DNA of 64,000 bases from Sphingobacterium lumbrici (lineage in GTDB: Bacteria; Bacteroidota; Bacteroidia; Sphingobacteriales; Sphingobacteriaceae), in NCBI RefSeq assembly GCF_006476045.1, contig NZ_SRZY01000033.1, positions 43,137-107,136 on the forward strand, in the 5' to 3' direction. The notes under the pieces are model-generated. The model was not told where the DNA came from. It ran no database searches and saw only the letters and a list, made by a program, of their open reading frames with translations. Shown piece after piece: positions 54,309-63,944 of the stretch; position 1 is the stretch's first letter, and every line of letters begins with the position of its first letter. Position numbers and translations under genes: made by a program.

Positions 54309-55352
54309 ATGCATAAGTTTAGAGTGTCTGAAATTATTCAACAGCCCAATCATAATATTACCATTCGTTTTGATGATATTAACAATACTTTTCCAACCTA
54401 CAAAGCTGGTCAATTTTTGACCCTATCATTTTTGTTCGGGGATAGGGAAGTGCGCAGATCATATTCCTTTAGTAGCTCTCCAGCGTTAGATGAGAAGCCC
54501 GAAATCACGGTGAAACGTGTTGATAATGGTGAAATATCCCGTTTACTACATCATAAGACTAGAGTGGGCGATATTATCAATGTAATGGATCCGCAGGGAT
54601 TATTTGTGTATGAACCTAAGGAAGATAGTTTAAGAACTATTTTTCTGTTTGCGGCTGGTGTAGGAATTACGCCTTTATACTCGATTCTGAAAACGGCATT
54701 AACGGCTGAAAAGAAGAGTAAAGTGGTATTGATATATAGTAATAGTGCACAACAAAATACAATTTTTTATGAGGAGTTGTTAGCTTGGCAAATGCAGTAC
54801 CCAACGCGTTTGAAGATTGAATTTATCTGGTCCAATGTCAAAAATTTATTACGTGCTCGACTAAACAGAGATTATATTATTAATTTGGTAGAATCAAATC
54901 TTAGTGAAGGAGAGGAAGTAGTGTTCTATACCTGTGGTCCTGTTTTTTATATGGATCTATGTCGTTTTACCTTACTGGGGATGGGATTCCCTGATTATAC
55001 AATAAAACGCGAAACTTTTCATTTTCCGGAAGAGGAGGAAGATGAAGATGAGAAAGAGGAGGAGCCAGTAGATAGAACAAGTTATGAGGTTAAATTGAAG
55101 TTTCATGGCCAAGAATATAATTTGATTATTCCGTATAATAAAACGATTCTCGATGTAGGCTTGGAACATAAAATTAAATTGCCTTACTCCTGCAAATCAG
55201 GTATGTGTAGCACGTGTATTTCTCAAGTTACGGAAGGTGAGGTGCGTATGGATTATAATGAGGTACTTACAGATCGGGAAGTGGAAAATGGGCGATGTTT
55301 GATCTGTACTTCACACCCTCTTTCAAATGGAACCACAATCGAAGTGATTTAA
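54309..55352 (+). CDS. PaaE-like NAD(P)H:2Fe-2S oxidoreductase
   Basis: A 347-residue three-domain electron-transfer protein: FAD-binding barrel (RRSYSFSSSPALDEKP), NAD(P)-binding domain (FAAGVGITPLYSILK, then FYTCGPVFYMD), an acidic linker (about 237-260), and a C-terminal plant-type ferredoxin with CKSGMCSTC and a fourth cysteine in CLICTSHP. This order matches PaaE and related oxygenase reductases. No oxygenase genes are adjacent, so the partner is unknown. Confidence 0.9.
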   Translation: MHKFRVSEIIQQPNHNITIRFDDINNTFPTYKAGQFLTLSFLFGDREVRRSYSFSSSPALDEKPEITVKRVDNGEISRLLHHKTRVGDIINVMDPQGLFVYEPKEDSLRTIFLFAAGVGITPLYSILKTALTAEKKSKVVLIYSNSAQQNTIFYEELLAWQMQYPTRLKIEFIWSNVKNLLRARLNRDYIINLVESNLSEGEEVVFYTCGPVFYMDLCRFTLLGMGFPDYTIKRETFHFPEEEEDEDEKEEEPVDRTSYEVKLKFHGQEYNLIIPYNKTILDVGLEHKIKLPYSCKSGMCSTCISQVTEGEVRMDYNEVLTDREVENGRCLICTSHPLSNGTTIEVI

Positions 55353-55387
55353 TAACATAATACAGATAAAAAGTAATTATTATACAG

Positions 55388-57052
55388 ATGAAAAATATAG
55401 TTTTATTGTTTTTCTTAACTCAGGGGATTTTATCCATAGCGTTAGGTCAGGATAAATATAGAATTACCTATCAATCTTTTCATAATGGACAGGTATCCAA
55501 GCAGGAGCCTATTGTGGTGTATGCAAGTACAGATTACTCAGCCATTACCAAAGGAAGCATATTATCCGGAGAGCAGAAATTTCCACATGAATATTATTTT
55601 GTAGATCAGCAGGCGAAGCTATTTTATAAAGAAACGTCATTATCCAAGGATAAAAAAATAGCAGCGGTAGATTCTAATGTCTTTCGTAAATATGTCTATA
55701 ATCAGACTTCTGAGACCAAATTAATTATGGGGTACAGTGCACGAAAAGCTAGTCTATCCGTCAATTCAAATGCAATAGAGATATGGTATACCAACGAATT
55801 AAATGTTTATGGAGCTCCTAATGAAACAGGTCTTCCTCTTGGTCTGGTATTGGAATACACGCGCAATGGAAGCAACAGTTTGATTGCTACAAAAATCGAA
55901 AAAGTAGATGCATTTCCAAGTTCGATTAAACCGCCAGAAGTTCGAGATCTTTTGAACGAATTAACATATCGTGATATTCTTTGGAAGAGCCGCTTTATTC
56001 AAGTTCCGATTTTTAAAGATGAACTAATATCTTTCAATCCCGATCGGATTAAATCAGATTCTATATTACGCTTTGCTGAAGGCACGGTGATCGTAAAGAA
56101 AGTCAAAATTCCGGAAGTAGGAGAGAATAGTCAGGTGTTCATTGAATTGATCGAAAAATCAAATGGAGATGCTTACGATCGTACGGGATCCGTTTTTTTA
56201 ATAGCAGAAGATCAGGAACTTACCTTTTTAGATGGGATGAAAAATGGGATGACGACGTTACCTCGTTATGATAATGGAGATGGTAATAATTATCTAGGGA
56301 TGATCCGAACGGATAAATTTAGTCCGGTATATGAGTTGATGCGTTTTTTTACTCCGTTTGGCGTAAGCCACTTTAATGATAGGTTGACACTAAAAGGGAA
56401 GACTTGGCAGGATAGTGTTATCTATAGACAAGAAGTTTCCGAATTTTTGAAAGTGCTTTCGGGTAGAGAAGTCTATATTGGAACTTATATTGGAAATTAC
56501 GATAAAGGAGGTCATAAAGTGAGTTTGGAACTTACTATTCATTCCGGCAATTCTTCGTATGCAAAAGGTAAGAGTAGCATTGCATTATTCAACACAACCA
56601 ACGTGATGGAGATGGGAGGACAAACCTACGCCACTTTATTTGGTTTGGAAAAAGGACTGGAATTTACGTTTGATATTCCGAAAGATATTGAAAATGTACA
56701 GCTTAGATATATTACAACGGGACATGGCGGATGGGGGAATGGAGACGAATTTGTGCCTAAAGTAAATAGTATCTATCTCGATGGGCGGCTTTCATTTCAG
56801 TTTACGCCATGGCGATTAGATTGTGGTGGTTACCGACTTTACAATCCTGTGTCAGGTAATTTTGAGAATGGATTGTCTTCATCAGATTTAAGTCGTTCAA
56901 ATTGGTGTCCTGGTACCGTTACCAACCCGATTTTCATCAACTTAGGAAATCTAAAAGCCGGTAAACATACCATTCGTATTCATATTCCACAAGGTCCCCG
57001 GGAAGGTAATAGCATGAGTTTTTGGAACGTGAGCGGTGCGTTGATTTATTAG
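55388..57052 (+). CDS. Secreted PNGase F-like protein with N-terminal GLPGLI-like domain
   Basis: A 554-residue protein with a signal peptide (about 1-21, ending ALGQ). An N-terminal beta domain (about 22-190) resembles the GLPGLI family or the N-terminal bowl domain of PNGase F-II. Two jelly-roll domains follow. The first has D264 in YDRTGSVF, matching the catalytic Asp60 region of Flavobacterium PNGase F; the second has E454 in GGWGNGDEF, matching the Glu206 region, and the WCPG motif. It may remove N-glycans from glycoproteins. It starts 36 bases after the reductase gene. Activity is inferred from the residues. Confidence 0.8.
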   Translation: MKNIVLLFFLTQGILSIALGQDKYRITYQSFHNGQVSKQEPIVVYASTDYSAITKGSILSGEQKFPHEYYFVDQQAKLFYKETSLSKDKKIAAVDSNVFRKYVYNQTSETKLIMGYSARKASLSVNSNAIEIWYTNELNVYGAPNETGLPLGLVLEYTRNGSNSLIATKIEKVDAFPSSIKPPEVRDLLNELTYRDILWKSRFIQVPIFKDELISFNPDRIKSDSILRFAEGTVIVKKVKIPEVGENSQVFIELIEKSNGDAYDRTGSVFLIAEDQELTFLDGMKNGMTTLPRYDNGDGNNYLGMIRTDKFSPVYELMRFFTPFGVSHFNDRLTLKGKTWQDSVIYRQEVSEFLKVLSGREVYIGTYIGNYDKGGHKVSLELTIHSGNSSYAKGKSSIALFNTTNVMEMGGQTYATLFGLEKGLEFTFDIPKDIENVQLRYITTGHGGWGNGDEFVPKVNSIYLDGRLSFQFTPWRLDCGGYRLYNPVSGNFENGLSSSDLSRSNWCPGTVTNPIFINLGNLKAGKHTIRIHIPQGPREGNSMSFWNVSGALIY

Positions 57053-57075
57053 GTTGTCCGTGTAGAAATCTCCTC

Positions 57076-57299
57076 TTATTCCAGGTGTCCTACAAAGAAC
57101 AGTTTAGATGAGGTTGCACGTCCATTTGGGGTGCAGCCTAATTTACCCTTTGGTACTTCTAGTTTTATCTTTTCATAAAATTCTAACCAATAAACATCTG
57201 TCTTTTGTGTTGTCGGATTGATGAAAGTTATCGGCTCTTTAACAAACAGAGATTCTTCCTCTGATAAAGATAATTATAGATATTACAATAATAAACCAT
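57076..57299 (-). pseudogene. Frameshifted or 5'-truncated small gene
   Basis: On the minus strand an open stretch from 57273 to a stop at 57076 encodes 65 residues with clear coding character (starts LSLSEEESLFVKEPITF and ends SSKLFFVGHLE), but it has no start codon, being closed upstream by an in-frame stop. In another frame an ATG at 57299 opens MVYYCNIYNYL, which would join it after a one-base shift near 57265. I do not recognise the protein. It occupies most of the 298-base gap between the PNGase F-like and DoxX genes. Confidence 0.5.
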
Positions 57300-57350
57300 T
57301 TTTTGACGTTAAATAGGTAGTTGATATAACCAATTTAAAAGGAGGTCGTT

Positions 57351-57797
57351 ATGAATCTGTTGTACAAGATAGAGCATTGGGGAGATACTCATCATCCTAG
57401 ATGGCTTGATTATTTAAGAATTGCTCTTGGTGTTCTGATTTTTTCCAAGGGAATAAGTTTTATTTCAGATACAGATGCTGTAGCCAGATTAATTGCTCTC
57501 ACTAATTTTCAACTATCGATATGGGGAGCAGTACATTATGTTGCTTTTATGCATTTGGTTGGAGGTATATTCATCGCTTTGGGATTGGTTACACGGTTAG
57601 CTGTATTGTTACAGATTCCTATTTTGATCGGAGCAGTATTCTTTGTTAATATAACTAATGGGTTTAGTTTTTTGAACTCTGAGTTTTGGTTGTCATTGGT
57701 TGTATTACTGCTATTGGTTTTGTTTTTGATTGTTGGTTCTGGAAAGTATTCTCTAGACCATGCGATGAGAAAACCAGGCTATTTACGCAAGATATAA
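57351..57797 (+). CDS. DoxX-family membrane protein
   Basis: A 148-residue protein with four membrane segments (about 21-38, 58-78, 84-101 and 107-128) and the DoxX-like start LDYLRIALGVLIFSKGI. DoxX proteins are small inner-membrane proteins associated with respiratory or redox functions, not well defined. An AGGAGG ribosome binding site lies 7 bases before the ATG, unusual for Bacteroidota, where Shine-Dalgarno sites are often weak. It is monocistronic. Confidence 0.85.
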   Translation: MNLLYKIEHWGDTHHPRWLDYLRIALGVLIFSKGISFISDTDAVARLIALTNFQLSIWGAVHYVAFMHLVGGIFIALGLVTRLAVLLQIPILIGAVFFVNITNGFSFLNSEFWLSLVVLLLLVLFLIVGSGKYSLDHAMRKPGYLRKI

Positions 57798-57875
57798 TGC
57801 TGAATATATTTTGGTAATGGGATTTGTTGTTTGTTAGCTTGCTAAACTATATTATTTAAAAGACTGATATAATTG

Positions 57876-57949
57876 TCGGGATGGCAGGATTTGAACCTAC
57901 GACCTCCAGCACCCCATGCTGGCGCGATACCTGGCTACGCTACATCCCG
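57876..57949 (-). tRNA. tRNA-Pro (anticodon GGG)
   Basis: The cloverleaf has acceptor CGGGATG/CATCCCG, anticodon stem CCAGC/GCTGG with loop ATGGGGT (anticodon GGG), and the T-loop TTCAAAT. The discriminator is A and CCA is not encoded. A -7 box lies six bases before its 5' end. Confidence 0.95.
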
Positions 57950-57955
57950 ATAATG

Positions 57956-57963
57956 CAAAAATA
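57956..57963 (-). promoter_or_regulatory. TATTTTTG -7 box of tRNA-Pro
   Basis: An exact TAnnTTTG match on the minus strand, six bases before the mature tRNA 5' end, so the primary transcript carries almost no 5' extension. Confidence 0.6.
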
Positions 57964-58082
57964 TAATAAAAAGCAATAAATAAAAATAGATCAGTAAAAT
58001 TTTAAGATAACATTTTTAGTTTTGCATTCATGTTGAAAACATCGATGACCTATGATTGAACCGTTATTTCGAAGGCATTAGA

Positions 58083-58307
58083 TTATTTTTTATGGATGAC
58101 TCGCAGATATAGTTCTTCAACTTTTTGACGCGCCCAGGGTGTTTTTCTCAGAAAAGTAAGCGATGACTTCATACTTGGGTTTTCATTAAAACATTTAATA
58201 TTTATTTGTCTACCTAAACTTTCCCATCCTCCGTAATAGTCTACGAGGTGTTCAATGATAGTATCTAGCCTTTTGCCATGTAACGGATTGTTGAGTTGTT
58301 CTTGCAT
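58083..58307 (-). CDS. VF530 (DUF2132) family DNA-binding protein
   Basis: A 74-residue protein matching VF530: [20 protein letters not shown], then [16 protein letters not shown] and [12 protein letters not shown]. The family is a small helical fold reported to bind double-stranded DNA, common in bacteria. It stands alone with a -7-like box four bases before its ATG. Confidence 0.93.
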   Translation of the reverse strand: MQEQLNNPLHGKRLDTIIEHLVDYYGGWESLGRQINIKCFNENPSMKSSLTFLRKTPWARQKVEELYLRVIHKK

Positions 58308-58311
58308 AGGA

Positions 58312-58319
58312 TAAAAGTA
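58312..58319 (-). promoter_or_regulatory. TACTTTTA -7-like box 4 nt before the VF530 gene
   Basis: On the minus strand TACTTTTA differs from TAnnTTTG only at the last base. TCCT separates it from the ATG. Confidence 0.45.
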
Positions 58320-58571
58320 ATAAAAATTATTATTTTATGTTTTTCACTATCGTATTAATTGTATGTTTCCATGATGTGAAACTCTTGTTTGTTGGATCAG
58401 TTTGCTTAGCTCGTTTCGAAAAGGCAAGAAATGTTAAGACTATTGTCTGTGTCGATCACTAAATAAAGCAGATAATAGGTTTTGATTATTGTAATATAGA
58501 ATTAATTGATTTTGATTGAGGTTCTTAATATGTTAACTTTATATCTAAGATAAACCCGATGTGACTGAAAG

Positions 58572-58579
58572 TATCTTTG
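58572..58579 (+). promoter_or_regulatory. Candidate -7 box of katG in the 374-base VF530-katG gap
   Basis: TATCTTTG matches TAnnTTTG and lies 102 bases before the katG ATG; no clear TTTG is seen at -33. A TTTAT...ATAAA sequence at about 58538-58554 recalls PerR-type half-sites but is too weak to call. I see nothing else in the gap. Confidence 0.4.
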
Positions 58580-58678
58580 AGTATACAGGATAAATGAAAT
58601 ATTTAATCATAAAAGGTTCTACTGACTGTAAAAATTAGACATAATATAAATAATTGTTCAATCAATAAAAATGTATAA

Positions 58679-60964
<2,286 letters not shown>

Positions 60965-61008
60965 TACATCTGATTGTGACAAATACACATGTCACTTTGG
61001 GGAGCTAC

Positions 61009-61046
61009 AAATACAGCAAACACTCTTGTCTGCTGTATTTTTTTTT
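61009..61046 (+). terminator. Intrinsic terminator of katG
   Basis: AAATACAGCA (61009-61018) and TGCTGTATTT (61031-61040) form a 10-bp stem with a 12-base loop, followed by a long T-run. Confidence 0.88.
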
Positions 61047-61099
61047 ACTGGTATTGAGTTGTTTATGCTTGTGTTCGGAAGTGCTAAAAATGATTTATT

Positions 61100-61465
61100 A
61101 TGAACGAAATTGAAAAATATATTTTGCAGTTTCCGGAAGATATTCAAGATATTCTGCGGAAGATTCGAAAATTGATTAAAGATAGTGCGCCTGAAGCAGA
61201 AGAATTGATGGCCTACGGTATGCCTGGTTATAAGATAAATAAAAAACCATTGGTTTATTTTGCAGCTTTTAAAAAGCATATCGGTTTTTACGCGACACCT
61301 TCGGGACACAGCGAATTTAGTGACGAACTTTCACAGTATAAACAGGGAAAAGGTTCAGTTCAATTTCCGCTTGACCAACCTATTCCCTATGGATTAATGG
61401 AAAGAATTGTAAAATTCAGAGTGACGGAGAATAATAATAAAATCATGAGAGAGACTGATCGATAA
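61100..61465 (+). CDS. DUF1801 (YdhG-like) family protein
   Basis: A 121-residue soluble protein of the YdhG/DUF1801 type: an N-terminal helix pair (YILQFPEDIQDILRKIRKLI), the conserved EELMAYGMPGYK motif, FAAFKKHIGFYATPSGH, and a C-terminal helix. Some members are related to frataxin-fold iron-binding proteins such as the Bacillus iron chaperone Fra, but the function is not settled. It lies directly behind katG but after a terminator, so it is probably transcribed on its own. Confidence 0.88.
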   Translation: MNEIEKYILQFPEDIQDILRKIRKLIKDSAPEAEELMAYGMPGYKINKKPLVYFAAFKKHIGFYATPSGHSEFSDELSQYKQGKGSVQFPLDQPIPYGLMERIVKFRVTENNNKIMRETDR

Positions 61466-61551
61466 AGAAAGCCAATCTCAGAATAACTGTTTGCTGTTAA
61501 GTGGGGTGACGTAGTTAATATTATTTAATAGCGTATTAATACTTTTTTTTA

Positions 61552-61559
61552 TAGTTTTG
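61552..61559 (+). promoter_or_regulatory. TAGTTTTG -7 box of the ROK gene
   Basis: An exact TAnnTTTG match 26 bases before the ATG. Confidence 0.5.
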
Positions 61560-61585
61560 ATCATCTGAAATTTTAAAATAAAGAA

Positions 61586-62560
61586 ATGTCGTTAACAAAC
61601 TTATCGGGACGTGTTGCTCTCGGAATAGATGTCGGTGGGACCAATACAAAATTTGGTGTGGTCAACCATCGAGGGGAAGTCCTTGAAAAAGGAGGCTTAA
61701 GAACAGATGAATATAATAAGGTAGAAGATTTTATAGATGCTTTATATAATAAAGTTTATCCCCTAATAGAGAAATATGGTGCAGCGGAGAATTTTGATGG
61801 AATCGGCATAGGTATTCCCAATGGGAATTACTACAGCGGTACTATCGAACAAGCCGCTAACTTACCTTGGAAAGGAGTGATTCCTTTCAGTGAGATGATG
61901 AAAATAAAATTTAAGATGCCCTGCACGGTTACTAATGATGCGAACGCTGCTGCACTTGGCGAAATGCTTTTCGGAGCTGCACGTGGAATGAAGGATTTCA
62001 TTATGATTACCTTAGGTACGGGTGTAGGAAGCGGAATAGTTTCCAATGGTAGCTTAGTTTATGGACATGACGGTTTTGCAGGTGAGCTGGGGCATACCAT
62101 AGTAAAACCAGGTGGCCGAAAACACTGGAGTACGGGGTCAGAAGGCAGCTTGGAAGCGTATGCTTCCGCAACGGGCATAGCTATCACAGCAAAGAAGATG
62201 AGGGCAGAATTCCCAAGTTCTATGCTCAACCAATTTCCAGAAGATGCTATCAATTCTAAAACAGTTTATGAGTGTGCGATTAAAGGAGATCCTATAGCCA
62301 TTGAGGTCTTTAGGTATACAGGACAAAAGCTTGGAGAAGCTTTGGCTAATTTTGTAATGTTTTCTTCGCCTGAAGCAATTCTGTTGTTTGGTGGAGTTAT
62401 CAAAGCAGGAGATTTCATCCTGAAGCCAACTAAACTTCATATGGAGAGAAATCTATTTCCGATCTTTAGAAATAAAGTGAAATTAGTTTTCAGCGAACTG
62501 GCCGAGGCAGACGCGGCAATTCTGGGAGCTAGTGCTTTAGTTTTAGGAGCAAAGAAATAG
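61586..62560 (+). CDS. ROK-family sugar kinase lacking zinc cysteines
   Basis: A 324-residue ROK protein without a DNA-binding domain, so a kinase (glucokinase-like) and not a repressor. The ATP-binding GIDVGGTNTKFGVV, the TNDANAAALGE catalytic-asparate region and GTGVGSGIV are present. The CxCGxxGCxE zinc motif is replaced by W-S-T-G-S-E-G-S-L-E, so all three cysteines are lost. It probably phosphorylates glucose or another hexose in the cytoplasm. It is monocistronic. Whether it is active without zinc cannot be told from sequence; the remaining core looks intact. Confidence 0.88.
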   Translation: MSLTNLSGRVALGIDVGGTNTKFGVVNHRGEVLEKGGLRTDEYNKVEDFIDALYNKVYPLIEKYGAAENFDGIGIGIPNGNYYSGTIEQAANLPWKGVIPFSEMMKIKFKMPCTVTNDANAAALGEMLFGAARGMKDFIMITLGTGVGSGIVSNGSLVYGHDGFAGELGHTIVKPGGRKHWSTGSEGSLEAYASATGIAITAKKMRAEFPSSMLNQFPEDAINSKTVYECAIKGDPIAIEVFRYTGQKLGEALANFVMFSSPEAILLFGGVIKAGDFILKPTKLHMERNLFPIFRNKVKLVFSELAEADAAILGASALVLGAKK

Positions 62561-62638
62561 ATGTTACTACCTTATCATCTTCTGCCTTTGTAATTCTAAA
62601 TCGTGGGCTTGTAGAGGGAAGATATTTATTTTTGTATT

Positions 62639-62911
62639 CTACTCTTCGTTTTCAGCGAGATAGATATCGTGAACTAAAAATCGGATTTTCGGATTTGGAA
62701 GAAGCATGTCTAGGATATCTTCTGATTCAATAGGATAAAGTGTTTCTTGGTCACCATCTAATAATTCTGAATCAGGAATTAGCTCATAGATTGTGACGTT
62801 ATTGACAGAGGTTAATTCTTCTACTTTAATGTAAGTAACATGCTGGGATTTCCAATTTGATAGAATAGTTTTTGTAAATAATTGATACGGATTGTGCTCT
62901 TGATGTGACAT
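62639..62911 (-). CDS. Small acidic protein of unknown function
   Basis: A 90-residue acidic protein, alpha/beta in character (KSQHVTYIKVEEL, IYELIPDSELLDGD, KIRFLVHDIYLAENE). No signal peptide or membrane segment is present. A CATATTTTG sequence, close to the -7 consensus but one base short, lies five bases before the ATG. I do not recognise the family. The composition is consistent with a real gene. Confidence 0.65.
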   Translation of the reverse strand: MSHQEHNPYQLFTKTILSNWKSQHVTYIKVEELTSVNNVTIYELIPDSELLDGDQETLYPIESEDILDMLLPNPKIRFLVHDIYLAENEE

Positions 62912-62970
62912 GTTGCCAAAATATGGAATAGACTTGTTATTACAAAATTAATTATCAACTCGAAACTGCC

Positions 62971-63190
62971 ATGAAAGGTGAAAGAACAGATTCAGAAAAG
63001 TCGAATGAATTCAAGCACTTATCCGAGTGGGGCATTTTTGAGAAGCGGATGTCGAAAAATTGAGGGTATGGTATTGCCAAAAATATAGCCGATAAGCTAC
63101 TGGACTCAATCGGGTTAAGGCTTGACCGAATCGGAAAAAAAGCTGATTGAGTATGGTACTTGGGCGCCCTACACGAGACAAATGAATTGA
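62971..63190 (+). pseudogene. Decayed gene remnants
   Basis: Two short coding-like stretches in different frames lie in the 290-base gap. The first runs from ATG 62971 to a stop at 63063 (30 residues, ending LSEWGIFEKRMSKN). The second reads LTESEKKLIEYGTWAPYT and ends at 63190. They resemble each other in a TESEK...L-E-(W/Y)-G pattern, as if they were duplicated C-termini of one gene. The parent family is not known to me. No intact frame spans the region. Confidence 0.35.
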
Positions 63191-63201
63191 TAAAAATAAT
63201 T

Positions 63202-63519
63202 TTATATGGTATCCTTTGCTGTTTGAATTGTTTTTTCTAAAGCATTTGAAAGGGTCTCCTTATATTTGATGAAATTTACCTGACGGTCTTCTTCTTCACC
63301 TACTTTAAGTATTCTTTTACATTCCTTCACTTGTTGTAATTCGTTCAGATAAAGTTCGTTGAACGTTTCTGTATCTTTGTTCTTTAAGATCCTAGTTGTA
63401 TGTGAATACTGTTCGTATATGTCTGTAATGATAGTCAAACTCTTATCATCATAGTTTTGGAGACTAGTAATTTTTTCCGAAAGCTTCTCGAGCTTTTTTC
63501 TCTCTTTTGTGTAAGCCAT
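63202..63519 (-). CDS. Small coiled-coil protein of unknown function
   Basis: A 105-residue, highly charged, helical protein (MAYTKERKKLEKLSEKITSL, then ETLSNALEKTIQTAKD) with likely coiled-coil segments and no signal peptide. An exact TACCTTTG -7 box at 63535-63528 lies eight bases before the ATG, which supports expression. I know no family assignment for it. Composition is like its chromosomal neighbours. Confidence 0.65.
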   Translation of the reverse strand: MAYTKERKKLEKLSEKITSLQNYDDKSLTIITDIYEQYSHTTRILKNKDTETFNELYLNELQQVKECKRILKVGEEEDRQVNFIKYKETLSNALEKTIQTAKDTI

Positions 63520-63527
63520 AATTAGCG

Positions 63528-63535
63528 CAAAGGTA
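63528..63535 (-). promoter_or_regulatory. TACCTTTG -7 box of the coiled-coil protein gene
   Basis: An exact TAnnTTTG match on the minus strand, eight bases before the ATG at 63519. Confidence 0.55.
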
Positions 63536-63547
63536 CATTTTTTTTAC

Positions 63548-63698
63548 ACCTGTTAGCAAGTATCTATATGTAATTTTATGCTGTCCCATTTATAAACTGA
63601 ATTGTGCGGCACCATATTCATTCATTGCAATGGGTTGTAGTTGCATTTTTGCTTACGTGTAGGTTCCAGGTGTGATTATAATTAGTTGGCTAACAGGT
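63548..63698. repeat. Inverted-repeat-bounded noncoding segment
   Basis: ACCTGTTAGC at 63548-63557 is an exact inverted match to GCTAACAGGT at 63689-63698, enclosing about 150 bases without a gene. It may be a small MITE-like element or chance pairing. I see no target duplication beside it. Confidence 0.35.
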
Positions 63699-63760
63699 CT
63701 TATTCTGATATCGTACCCTCGTTCGATTTCTTGGCCTCGACAACTTTCTTCTTACGGTTT

Positions 63761-63873
63761 GCGGCTTGGCGATGTGGCGGATTTTTAGCACTAAAGTTGA
63801 AAAAAATTACTACCGTTGAACCTTGCACAAAAGTTTCATAGAAGTACTTCAGCCCGCCATATTGCCAAACCGC
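63761..63873. repeat. Large palindromic interspersed repeat
   Basis: GCGGCTTGGC (63761-63770) pairs with GCCAAACCGC (63864-63873) with one G-U-type mismatch, and inside it GGCGG (63776-63780) pairs with CCGCC (63854-63858). The layout, arms of the GCGGTTTGGC/GGCGGG kind around a T-rich middle, recalls intergenic palindromes scattered in Bacteroidota genomes. A 64-codon minus frame crosses it and is not a gene. An imperfect GTTGCACAAC palindrome lies just beyond (about 63881-63890). Confidence 0.5.
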
Positions 63874-63944
63874 TGTGCTTGTTGCACAACTCAAATATAG
63901 CTTAATTTGTTTGATGAACAGGTTGATATTTAGTATTTTTCATT

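Noticed and set aside
58538..58554. A possible PerR/Fur-like operator upstream of katG
   Set aside because: Only the outer five bases of each half are symmetrical, which is expected by chance in such AT-rich DNA.
63700..63894. A 64-codon minus frame near the window end
   Set aside because: It is wholly within the large palindromic repeat and its residues follow from the repeat arms.
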